Source: an uncultured Bacteroidales bacterium
Lineage (GTDB): Bacteria > Bacteroidota > Bacteroidia > Bacteroidales > P3
Reading direction: 5' to 3'
DNA length: 64,000 nt
Assembly: GCA_900315335.1 (NCBI GenBank)
Contig: OMYR01000046.1
Coordinates: forward strand, 1-64,000
The position numbers were made by a program, and so were the translations under genes. Positions 51,705 to 59,311 of the stretch are shown here, piece by piece (positions within the stretch are counted from its first letter, which is position 1; each line of letters begins with the position of its first letter). The notes beneath the pieces were generated by a model. That model saw only the letters and a program-made list of their open reading frames with translations, did not search any database and was not told the DNA's origin.

Positions 51705-52544
51705 ATGGAAAATCTTCTGAGGTTTTTAAGACGATATTATTACGTGTTTCTCTTTTTGTTACTGGAAGGAGTTAGTATTTATCTCGTTTCGCTTGGACAA
51801 AGCAGGCAGGGTTCGTATGTGGTGAGCGTTGCCAACAATATTTCGGGAGGTTTTTATGGTTTTTTTGACGATATTAACTCATATTTCTATTTGAAAAGCA
51901 AAAATGAAGCCTTAGTCAAAGAAAATATGGAGTTGCGTAAGCAATTAAAGACTTCGTACGTTAAATTCGTCAATAGTTCGCATCAACAAACCGATACAAT
52001 ATACAAGCAAAGATTTACTTTCATAGATGCCAAAGTGATTTCCAAGACAGTCAATAAACGCAACAACTTCTTTATGCTCGATAAGGGTAGAATGTCGGGA
52101 GTGGAGAAAGATATGGGCGTTATTGCTCCTGACGGAGTTGTGGGAGTGGTCGTAAAAACTACTCAAAACTTCTCTCTTGTTATGTCGGTATTGCACCAAG
52201 ACAGCAAACTCAATGTACGAAACACCCGAACCAAAACTACCGGTACATTGGTTTGGAATGGAAAGTCATATCTAACCGGTCGCATTATCGATATGCCGTC
52301 AAGTATTGCAATCAAGAAAGGCGACACCATTGTTACAAGTGGTTTTTCGACGGATTTTCCCGAAGGTATAATGGTCGGAACAGTTAAAAACTTTTCAAAA
52401 GAAACGGGAACGGGATTTTATAATGTGGATGTGAAATTTTCTACCGATTACAACAAATTGGAGTATGTCTATGTAATCAAAAACTTCTTCAAAATCGAAC
52501 AAGATGCTATAATGGACAGCATTGATAAGGAGGGCGAAAAATGA
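51705..52544 (+). CDS. mreC: rod shape-determining protein MreC
   Basis: The 279-residue protein scaffolds the elongasome in the periplasm. It has one N-terminal membrane helix (YYYVFLFLLLEGVSIYLV), a coiled coil (KSKNEALVKENMELRKQL, about 65-90) and two beta domains. These contain DKGRMSGVEKDMGVIAPDGVVGVV, in parts, and GDTIVTSGFSTDFPEGIMVG, the latter being the MreC family signature. mreD overlaps its end by 4 bases. In most Bacteroidota the next genes are PBP2 and rodA, which are absent here. The upstream TTG-start extension of eight residues is rejected because it overlaps the promoter box. Confidence 0.93.
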   Translation: MENLLRFLRRYYYVFLFLLLEGVSIYLVSLGQSRQGSYVVSVANNISGGFYGFFDDINSYFYLKSKNEALVKENMELRKQLKTSYVKFVNSSHQQTDTIYKQRFTFIDAKVISKTVNKRNNFFMLDKGRMSGVEKDMGVIAPDGVVGVVVKTTQNFSLVMSVLHQDSKLNVRNTRTKTTGTLVWNGKSYLTGRIIDMPSSIAIKKGDTIVTSGFSTDFPEGIMVGTVKNFSKETGTGFYNVDVKFSTDYNKLEYVYVIKNFFKIEQDAIMDSIDKEGEK

Positions 52545-53053
52545 TAAAAGATATAATAAAAAGTGCGGTACAATTCATCGTATTGTTGCTTTGCCAAGTG
52601 CTTATACTGAATAATGTATATTTCTTGGGATATATAAATCCTATGTTGTACGTGTGGTTTATCATAATGCTGCCATTTGCAACTCCTAAATGGCTTGTGC
52701 TTGTGGCTTCTTTTTTAATGGGAGTCTGCGTTGATGTGCTTGGTAACGATGTCGGGGTGCATGCTGCCGTTTGCGTGCTTATCGCATTCATTCGTCCTGC
52801 GTTATTAAATGTTTCATCAAATAATATAGACAAAACTTCCCTTGCCCAACCGAGTGTAGCGTCTATGGGATTTAAGAATTTCTTGTTGTTTATCGCTTTG
52901 TCGGTGGCTATACATCATTTGTTATACTTTGTTGTCGAAATATTTTCCTTTGGAGAAATTTTGCAGATACTTCTTCGTACATTGCTTTCGTCTGTTGTTA
53001 CGATAGCCTTGATACTACTTTTTGATATGTTGTTTTTCAAGAAAAAAGAATAA
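52541..53053 (+). CDS. mreD: rod shape-determining protein MreD
   Basis: The 170-residue integral membrane protein has about five helices. It opens IKSAVQFIVLLLCQVLILNNVYFLGYINPMLYVWFI, in parts, and contains LVASFLMGVCVDVLGNDVGVHA, the typical MreD segment with polar residues inside helix three. It overlaps mreC by 4 bases, so the two are translated together. It works with MreC, MreB and PBP2 in side-wall growth. The glycosyltransferase gene begins 51 bases later and may be on the same transcript. Confidence 0.9.
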   Translation: MIKDIIKSAVQFIVLLLCQVLILNNVYFLGYINPMLYVWFIIMLPFATPKWLVLVASFLMGVCVDVLGNDVGVHAAVCVLIAFIRPALLNVSSNNIDKTSLAQPSVASMGFKNFLLFIALSVAIHHLLYFVVEIFSFGEILQILLRTLLSSVVTIALILLFDMLFFKKKE

Positions 53054-53104
53054 CAATCAATCTTTGTTCATATTACACATAAGATTATTATAAAATTAAA
53101 GCCG

Positions 53105-54334
53105 ATGAAATTACTGATACTTACCCAATATTTTCCGCCCGAAGTTGGTGCTCCGCAAAACAGATTGTTTGAATTGGCTTTGCGTTTGAAAGATAAAGGT
53201 ATGGATGTCGAGGTTTTGACGGCTATGCCCAATTATCCTCAAATGCAGATACAACAAGCGTACAAAGGCAAGAAATATTGTGAGGAGGATTTAGGCGGTA
53301 TTAGTGTTAAACGTACGTGGATTTATGTCTCACAAGACAAAAGTATTATTAAACGTCTGTTGAATTATTTCTCATTTGTATTTTCGGCTTTGTGGTACGG
53401 ATTGCGTAAGGTGGAAAGAAAAGACGTGCTTATGGTTGAATCTCCTCCTCTGTTCTTAGGAATTACCGCTTATTTGTTAGCAAAAGCAAAGCATGCGAGA
53501 ATGGTGTTTAATGTTTCGGACTTATGGCCCGAGAGTGCAGAGAAATTGGATATTATTCACAACCGGTTCTTACTTAAACTCGCAACAAAATTAGAGGAGT
53601 TCTGCTATAAAAAATCTGCACTCATATCGGGACAAACGCAGGGTATATGCAAAAACATCAAATCCCGTTTTCCAAACAAAGACGTTTATTGGTTGAAAAA
53701 CGGTGTGGATATTAATTTTTATGATGTCAATAAACAGGTTGAGCGTCATTTCCGTAAAGACAAGGGTTTTAATAGCGACGATTTTATTTTGTTTTACGGC
53801 GGAATTATTGGCTATGCACAAGGTTTGGATGTCATACTTCGTGCTGCCGAAAGGCTCAAAGAACATAAAAACATCAAATTCGTCTTGCTTGGCAATGGAC
53901 CAGAGAAAAGTAGATTGTTAAGCCTTAAAGATGATATGCACCTTGACAGTGTTTTCTTTTATGATGCCGTTCCTAAGAGCAAGATGCAGGAAATTATCGT
54001 TGAAACCGATGCGACAATAGTTCCATTAAAGCGTTTGGATTTGTTCAAAGGGGCTATCCCTTCCAAGATTTTTGAGAATTTGGCGTTGAAAAAACCTATT
54101 CTTTTGGGATTGGAAGGCGAGGCTAAGGAGTTGTTTATTGAGCAAGGGCGTTGCGGATTGAGTTTTACACCCGAAGACGATAAGGATTTGTCCGAAAAGA
54201 TTTTGTATATCTATAACAACAAAGACGAGGCGAGACAAATGGGTGAGAACGGCTTGAAATATGCTTCTGAAAACTTTAACAGAGATATTATAGCGACGGA
54301 ATTTTTTGCAAAACTGCAACAATTGGAAAAGTAA
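53105..54334 (+). CDS. family 4 glycosyltransferase (WbuB-like)
   Basis: The 409-residue GT-B enzyme begins KLLILTQYFPPEVGAPQNR, typical of WbuB/WbpH-like transferases of surface polysaccharide synthesis. The donor half holds FYGGIIGYAQGLDVILRAAE, FVLLGNGPEK and the acidic EX7E-like stretch KRLDLFKGAIPSKIFENLA. It probably adds an N-acetylated sugar from a UDP donor to a lipid-linked oligosaccharide. UDP-GlcNAc 2-epimerase lies 31 bases downstream and would supply UDP-ManNAc, so the two genes form a small surface-glycan pair. No polymerase or flippase is nearby. Confidence 0.9.
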   Translation: MKLLILTQYFPPEVGAPQNRLFELALRLKDKGMDVEVLTAMPNYPQMQIQQAYKGKKYCEEDLGGISVKRTWIYVSQDKSIIKRLLNYFSFVFSALWYGLRKVERKDVLMVESPPLFLGITAYLLAKAKHARMVFNVSDLWPESAEKLDIIHNRFLLKLATKLEEFCYKKSALISGQTQGICKNIKSRFPNKDVYWLKNGVDINFYDVNKQVERHFRKDKGFNSDDFILFYGGIIGYAQGLDVILRAAERLKEHKNIKFVLLGNGPEKSRLLSLKDDMHLDSVFFYDAVPKSKMQEIIVETDATIVPLKRLDLFKGAIPSKIFENLALKKPILLGLEGEAKELFIEQGRCGLSFTPEDDKDLSEKILYIYNNKDEARQMGENGLKYASENFNRDIIATEFFAKLQQLEK

Positions 54335-54365
54335 AACACAAAAACAAAAAACATATTCATCGTTT

Positions 54366-55517
54366 ATGAAAATAGTAACCGTTATCGGAGCAAGACCGCA
54401 GATAATCAAAGCATCGGCACTATCACGAGCGATAAGCAATACGTACGCTGACAAAATCGATGAGGTAATCGTTCATACGGGACAACATTACGATGAAAAA
54501 ATGTCAGATATATTTTTTTCGCAGTTGCAAATTCCCAAACCGAACTATAATCTCAACATAGGCAGTGCAACACATGGCGTTCAAACGGCACGTATGATTG
54601 AGGGTATAGAACAAGTTCTGCAAAAAGAAAATCCTGATGCTTTGGTTATTTATGGAGATACCAATTCAACTCTTGCAGGGGCTGTTGCGGCATCCAAAAT
54701 ACAGATACCCGTTGTGCATATTGAAGCAGGTTTGCGTTCTTTCGATAAGACCATGCCCGAAGAGATAAACCGTATATTGGCTGACAATGTCTCAACATTG
54801 TTATTCACTCCCACAAAAGCAGGTTACGACAATCTGATGAATGAAGGTTTTTCAAGCAAGATTACCGCAAAACCCGATTTTAACCGCCCTAATGTTTATC
54901 ATTGCGGGGATATAATGTTGGACAACACTCTTCATTTTAGTGATATTGCGATAAACAACGATGAATACCGACAGCGTTTCGGCGAAGACTTCGTCCTTTG
55001 TACCGTTCATAGAAATACAAATACGGATAATGCTGAAAAACTCTCGTCAATATTCACTTCGTTGATTGAAATAGCGAAACGACAGCGTATAATTATGCCT
55101 CTGCATCCGAGAACAAAGAAGATGATGCCGCAGATGTTGTCAAAAACATTGTTTGACGAGGTTGAAAACAATAAGAATATACAGATAATAGAGCCTGTGG
55201 GATTTTTGGAGATGTGTTATTTGGAAAGTGCGTCGTCATTAATCGTAACGGATTCGGGAGGAGTGCAAAAAGAAGCCTATTTTCTGCAAAAACCTTGCAT
55301 CATTCTTCGTCCTCAAACAGAGTGGGTGGAGATAGTCAAGAACAAATGTGCCGTTATTGCAGATACATACGAAAATAAAATACTTGCTGCTTACGAACAA
55401 TTTTCAGATGTGGCGTATTTTCAAAAAGTGCTATCTGAGGCAAGAAAAACTCCAATATTCGGTGATGGCAAATCCGCTGAATTTATGTGCAAGACAATAC
55501 TTGAAACATTGGGATAA
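54366..55517 (+). CDS. wecB: non-hydrolysing UDP-N-acetylglucosamine 2-epimerase
   Basis: The 383-residue enzyme converts UDP-GlcNAc to UDP-ManNAc. MKIVTVIGARPQIIKA is the family N-terminus. HTGQHYDEKMSD, VYGDTNSTLAGA-like (VIYGDTNSTLAG here) and VHIEAGLRSFD carry the catalytic acids, and TDSGGVQKEA closes the UDP site. I use the ATG at 54366, since the 20 residues before it would overlap the glycosyltransferase stop region and do not match the family. The gene is convergent with aroB, and array J lies between them. Confidence 0.93.
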   Translation: MKIVTVIGARPQIIKASALSRAISNTYADKIDEVIVHTGQHYDEKMSDIFFSQLQIPKPNYNLNIGSATHGVQTARMIEGIEQVLQKENPDALVIYGDTNSTLAGAVAASKIQIPVVHIEAGLRSFDKTMPEEINRILADNVSTLLFTPTKAGYDNLMNEGFSSKITAKPDFNRPNVYHCGDIMLDNTLHFSDIAINNDEYRQRFGEDFVLCTVHRNTNTDNAEKLSSIFTSLIEIAKRQRIIMPLHPRTKKMMPQMLSKTLFDEVENNKNIQIIEPVGFLEMCYLESASSLIVTDSGGVQKEAYFLQKPCIILRPQTEWVEIVKNKCAVIADTYENKILAAYEQFSDVAYFQKVLSEARKTPIFGDGKSAEFMCKTILETLG

Positions 55518-55594
55518 GAAATCGATTGTAACAGATGATAACTTTTTGCGGTGATTTTATACGCCACGAAAATTTCAGGTGTTTTCACAAAATT

Positions 55595-55678
55595 AATGTC
55601 CCTTATTATTTCACTGATGTTTAATATTATTTTACTGATGTTTAACACTAATTTGGCAGTGTTAAATGCTTGCTTTTT
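55595..55678. repeat. 21 bp-period array J (4 units)
   Basis: Units start at 55595, 55616, 55637 and 55658. Three carry GTTTAA or GTTAAA at the same offset. It lies between the convergent wecB and aroB genes and ends 9 bases from the aroB stop. Confidence 0.85.
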
Positions 55679-55687
55679 AAGGGGCAT

Positions 55688-56710
55688 TCAGAACACAACG
55701 CCTACGTCTTTAAGCAAAACGAAATTGATGTTCGAGCCGCTGTTTTTCTTATCCTGTTGCATCAAAGGTATAAGGCTTTTCATATCGTCTTTGAATGGCG
55801 GGATAGCGTAATTATCCGCAATAAATGATTGTATCTTGACTGCCTTTTTTTGTGGAAAGCCGCAGTGTTTTACACTCAAATCCAACGCATAACTTATACC
55901 CACTGCCACCGAATGACCATGCGAAAGATTGTAAAACAATTCTATTGCATGAGCAAGAGTATGCCCGAAATTCAATTTTCTACGTATGCCTTTGTCTTTG
56001 CAATCCTGATGTACAACATCTTCTTTTATTGAAGCGCATTTAATGATAAACGGGCGTATCGCTTGAATTAAAATTTCGTTTTCGGTATTTGAGTTTTCGG
56101 TAGTGTCGTTTTCGTTTTTGATAGTAGTATTTGAGACTTTGGCATTTGTTATGGCTTGAATAAATTCGCAAGTCAGATTTTCATCGCTGACCAAGAATGT
56201 TTTTAATATTTCAGCCACGCCGTCCATAATTTGATTTTTTGAAAGAGAATCCAAAAACTCCGTATCCAAAAATGTTTCGTAATTGAAATCAAATGTACCC
56301 ACAAGATTTTTCACTCCGCCAAAATCCACAGCGGTCTTACCGCCTATGGCTGCATCAATCATCGCCAAAAGGGTAGTGGGGATATTAACTCTTTCAATAC
56401 TCCTCTTGTAAATGGATGCCGTAAAACCTCCCAAATCACATATAACCCCTCCTCCCAAACACACTAAACACGCATTTCTGTCGGCATTGCTTTGCTGCAA
56501 AGATGTTATAAGGTTTTCAACGGTAGATAGGTTTTTGTTTTCTTCGCCTTGCGGTATTTCCAAAAGTATGGCTTGATTGTCGGTGAGTATATCCACTTTT
56601 TCCAAAAGCGTAGGCAGACAATGTTTGGATGTGTTCTCATCAACCAATATGAACAACTGCGAAAAATCTTTACTCTCCAAATATTTTTGTAGTTCGGTTA
56701 TATCTTTCAT
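55688..56710 (-). CDS. aroB: 3-dehydroquinate synthase
   Basis: This 340-residue enzyme of the shikimate pathway cyclises DAHP to 3-dehydroquinate using NAD and zinc. LVCLGGGVICDLGGFTAS, IPTTLLAMIDAAIGGKTAVDFGGVKNLVG (in parts), and KLNFGHTLAHAIE with the HxxxH zinc ligands are clear. RAFIIKCASIKEDVV-like (RPFIIKCASIKEDVV here) adds the lysine cluster. The start at 56710 overlaps the stop of the upstream ABC-F gene as ATGA, which indicates coupled translation; the ten-residue longer form lies inside that gene. A serine/threonine/asparagine-rich loop near residue 190 is an unusual insertion. Confidence 0.93.
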   Translation of the reverse strand: MKDITELQKYLESKDFSQLFILVDENTSKHCLPTLLEKVDILTDNQAILLEIPQGEENKNLSTVENLITSLQQSNADRNACLVCLGGGVICDLGGFTASIYKRSIERVNIPTTLLAMIDAAIGGKTAVDFGGVKNLVGTFDFNYETFLDTEFLDSLSKNQIMDGVAEILKTFLVSDENLTCEFIQAITNAKVSNTTIKNENDTTENSNTENEILIQAIRPFIIKCASIKEDVVHQDCKDKGIRRKLNFGHTLAHAIELFYNLSHGHSVAVGISYALDLSVKHCGFPQKKAVKIQSFIADNYAIPPFKDDMKSLIPLMQQDKKNSGSNINFVLLKDVGVVF

Positions 56711-58545
56711 TGGCTTACCCTTTCGCTTAATTCCAACCAAACAATTTCTTTTTCTTCAATTTCGGATATTATTTGCTGCAATTCGTCTCCTGCTTTTAGT
56801 AGTTCGTCGTTGGATAACTCACCCGAAGAAAGTTTTTGGGTCAAATCTTCTTTTTTCTGCTCTAAAAGTGGCAGCGTTTTCTCTATTTCTTCCAAAAGTT
56901 TCTGTTCCTTGTACGATAGTTTGTTGGCTTTGCGTTGCTGTGCCTTTTGTTGCTTTTGCAGTTCGTAATCGTTAGGAATTGTTTCACTGGAAGAGGAGTT
57001 TTGTTTTTGGTCTTGCTTTTTTTGTTTCAAGTATTCGGAGTAGGGGATATACAAATCCTTGATTTTACCACCTTTTTCAAAAACAAAATAATGGTGTTGA
57101 GAAATGTTTTCAATAAATCTCTTGTCGTGAGAAACCAAAAGCAGACAGCCTTTATAGTTAGTCAAAAACTCTTCCAACGTAAGCAATGAATAAATATCCA
57201 AATCGTTGGTAGGTTCGTCTAATATAAGAAAATTAGGATTCTTTATCAGTGTTTTCAATAGATACAAACGGCGTTTTTCTCCACCCGACAACAATCCGTA
57301 TTGATGAAACTGCATATCCTTATTAAATCCGAATTTCTCCAAAAATGAAGACGCCGACATATCATATTTCTTGCCTTCGTTTTGAATGGTAATTGATTCG
57401 GCTTCGTCTTTGATTATATCTATAACACGTTTACTCGCTTCTTCTTGCAGGCCTTTTTGTTGATAGTATCCGAAATTTATTGTCTCGCCTTTTATTATCG
57501 TTCCGCTGTCTTGTTTTTCCTTGTCCATAAGGATATTCAAAAGCGTTGTTTTGCCACAGCCGTTGTGTCCGATTATTGCAATCTTATCACCCTTTTTGAA
57601 TGTGTAGGAAAAATCTTTAATAAGTGGCTTGTCTTCTTGAAAACTCTTGCAGATACTGTTTATTTCAAGTATTTTCTTGCCTATTCTGTTTTCGACAACA
57701 GATAGTTTCTCTTGTTCTTTTTCCTGTTTTTGAAAAGCCTTTTCCTTTATCGAACTGAAATTCTCTATACGTTTTTTGCTTTTCGTACCTCGTGCTTGCG
57801 GCATACGGTTAATCCAATCCAATTCTCGCGTATAAAGGTTTCGTGCTTTATCTATCTCGGCTTTCAATAGTGCGGCACGTTCTTCTTTCTTCTCTAAAAA
57901 ATAATCGAACAAAGCAACGTTTTCATGCCTATCACAATTGTATTTCGATATTTGACCTTTGTATAATTCGTAAATATCAGTGCAGACTTTGTCTATAAAA
58001 TCTCTGTCGTGGGTAACTATCAAAAGTGTTGTGTTTTTCTTTATCAGATAGTTTTCGAGCCAAGCAATCATATCCATATCCAAATGGTTTGTCGGCTCGT
58101 CAAGAACATAAAACTGGGAGTTCTTCAATAATACTTTTGCCAATGCAACTTTTTTCTGTTCGCCACCCGATAGTAGATTGATATGTTTATCCAAATCCGT
58201 AACCCCAAAAGCGAACATCATCTGATTGGCTCTTGCGATAAAGGATTCTTTGTCTTCTTCGTGCGATGAATACGATAGCAGCAACTCGTCCATAATGGAA
58301 ATATCGTCGTCTTTCCAAGTCTTTTGGGGAAGATACGAAGGGTAAGCGTTGGAATTGAAAATAACATCGCCTTTATCTCTCTCCCTTTCGTCAAACAGCA
58401 TATTCAAAAGGGTGCTTTTACCTTCGCCGTTACGACCAATCAAAGCGATTTTCTGACCTTTATTGACTCCAAAGGACAGGTCTTCAAAAATCACCTTGTC
58501 GCCAAAAGATTTGTATAAGTGTTCGGCAGTTAAGACGGCTTCCAT
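56707..58545 (-). CDS. ABC-F family ATPase (Uup-like)
   Basis: The 612-residue protein has two ABC domains. The first has GRNGEGKSTLLN and LLSGGEQKKVALAK; the second has GHNGCGKTTLLN and LLSGGEKRRLYLLK. There is no membrane segment. A basic linker contains MPQARGTKSKKRIENF, the Uup-type connector, and the C-terminal coiled coil (LSYKEQKLLEEIEKTLPLLEQ) is typical of Uup, which handles ribosomes and branched DNA. It is a distinct paralogue of the one at 28.9-30.9 kb. Its stop overlaps the aroB start (ATGA). Confidence 0.9.
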   Translation of the reverse strand: MEAVLTAEHLYKSFGDKVIFEDLSFGVNKGQKIALIGRNGEGKSTLLNMLFDERERDKGDVIFNSNAYPSYLPQKTWKDDDISIMDELLLSYSSHEEDKESFIARANQMMFAFGVTDLDKHINLLSGGEQKKVALAKVLLKNSQFYVLDEPTNHLDMDMIAWLENYLIKKNTTLLIVTHDRDFIDKVCTDIYELYKGQISKYNCDRHENVALFDYFLEKKEERAALLKAEIDKARNLYTRELDWINRMPQARGTKSKKRIENFSSIKEKAFQKQEKEQEKLSVVENRIGKKILEINSICKSFQEDKPLIKDFSYTFKKGDKIAIIGHNGCGKTTLLNILMDKEKQDSGTIIKGETINFGYYQQKGLQEEASKRVIDIIKDEAESITIQNEGKKYDMSASSFLEKFGFNKDMQFHQYGLLSGGEKRRLYLLKTLIKNPNFLILDEPTNDLDIYSLLTLEEFLTNYKGCLLLVSHDKRFIENISQHHYFVFEKGGKIKDLYIPYSEYLKQKKQDQKQNSSSSETIPNDYELQKQQKAQQRKANKLSYKEQKLLEEIEKTLPLLEQKKEDLTQKLSSGELSNDELLKAGDELQQIISEIEEKEIVWLELSERVSQ

Positions 58546-58557
58546 AATCGTTGCGTT

Positions 58558-58599
58558 GATGTTTAATACTATTGTTGTAGTCTCTCACATCGTTGCGTT
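58558..58599. repeat. 21 bp-period array K (2 units)
   Basis: Units start at 58558 (GATGTTTAATACTATTG) and 58579 (AGTCTCTCACATCGTTG), one of each type. It fills the 52 base gap between the beta-barrel and ABC-F genes and touches the stop of the former. Confidence 0.7.
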
Positions 58600-59311
58600 A
58601 TCTACGCTTGCCGTTGGAGAAGAAATATGTAAGAGAAAAATTCAAATTCTGCCAACGGAAATTGTTATACGCACCAATGTTGATAAATCCCAAAGTGTAA
58701 TTGAAATTCAATTCGATATTGTGGTTAATATCGTAACCCACACCCAGGATAAAGCCCACATCTTCTTTGGCAAAGCTGAGGTTTTTCAGTTTATCCCTAT
58801 CCTCATAAAAGGTACTGTATTCAATAGGCACCATATAGTTTTCGGGCGGTAAATTTGGGTTGCCGGGATTTATAGGATTTTGATTGGTTAATGTGCTTTT
58901 GCCACCAATTCCGTAAGAAAAGAAAGGAGCAAAATAGCAAAGAAAACCACGTCCTTTGTATTCGTTGCCAAACTTCAATTCAAAGTTCAATTCCGCTTGA
59001 ACAAGGTAAGCATTGACATCGTTTTTGAAATTGTTTTCTATATCACACAAAAAACCTTTCTTAACGAAGTTCAACGCAGGACGGAAATAAATATTATACA
59101 CCAAATGTTTCTCTCCGCTGATTCCTGCACGCCAACCTATCTTTTTTTGAATGCCGTTTTGTTGATTAATCCAGTCCCAAGAAACTCCGCCCGTGATACC
59201 GAATTTCCACGGGTCGGTAGAACTCTTTGGACGTTCGTATCCGTACTCTATTTGAGAGAACAGAGTTATGCTAAGCAGCGACAACAATATGAACGTTAGT
59301 TGTTTTTTCAT
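58598..59311 (-). CDS. outer-membrane beta-barrel protein (PorT-like)
   Basis: The 237-residue protein has a signal peptide (MKKQLTFILLSLLSITLFSQ) and about eight amphipathic strands ending in an aromatic (NLNFSLTYFF). The pattern WKFGITGGVSWDW, GWRAGISGEKHLVYNIYFRPALNFVKKG (in parts) and FILGVGYDINHNIELNFNYTLG resembles the PorT/outer-membrane-barrel family. The function is unknown. It overlaps the transglutaminase gene by 4 bases, so both are made from one transcript and may act together at the cell surface. Confidence 0.8.
   Translation of the reverse strand: MKKQLTFILLSLLSITLFSQIEYGYERPKSSTDPWKFGITGGVSWDWINQQNGIQKKIGWRAGISGEKHLVYNIYFRPALNFVKKGFLCDIENNFKNDVNAYLVQAELNFELKFGNEYKGRGFLCYFAPFFSYGIGGKSTLTNQNPINPGNPNLPPENYMVPIEYSTFYEDRDKLKNLSFAKEDVGFILGVGYDINHNIELNFNYTLGFINIGAYNNFRWQNLNFSLTYFFSNGKRR

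Noticed and set aside
55551..55811. An 86-codon plus-strand frame across array J
   Set aside because: It reads through the 21 bp repeats into the antisense strand of aroB and has no homology-like motif.
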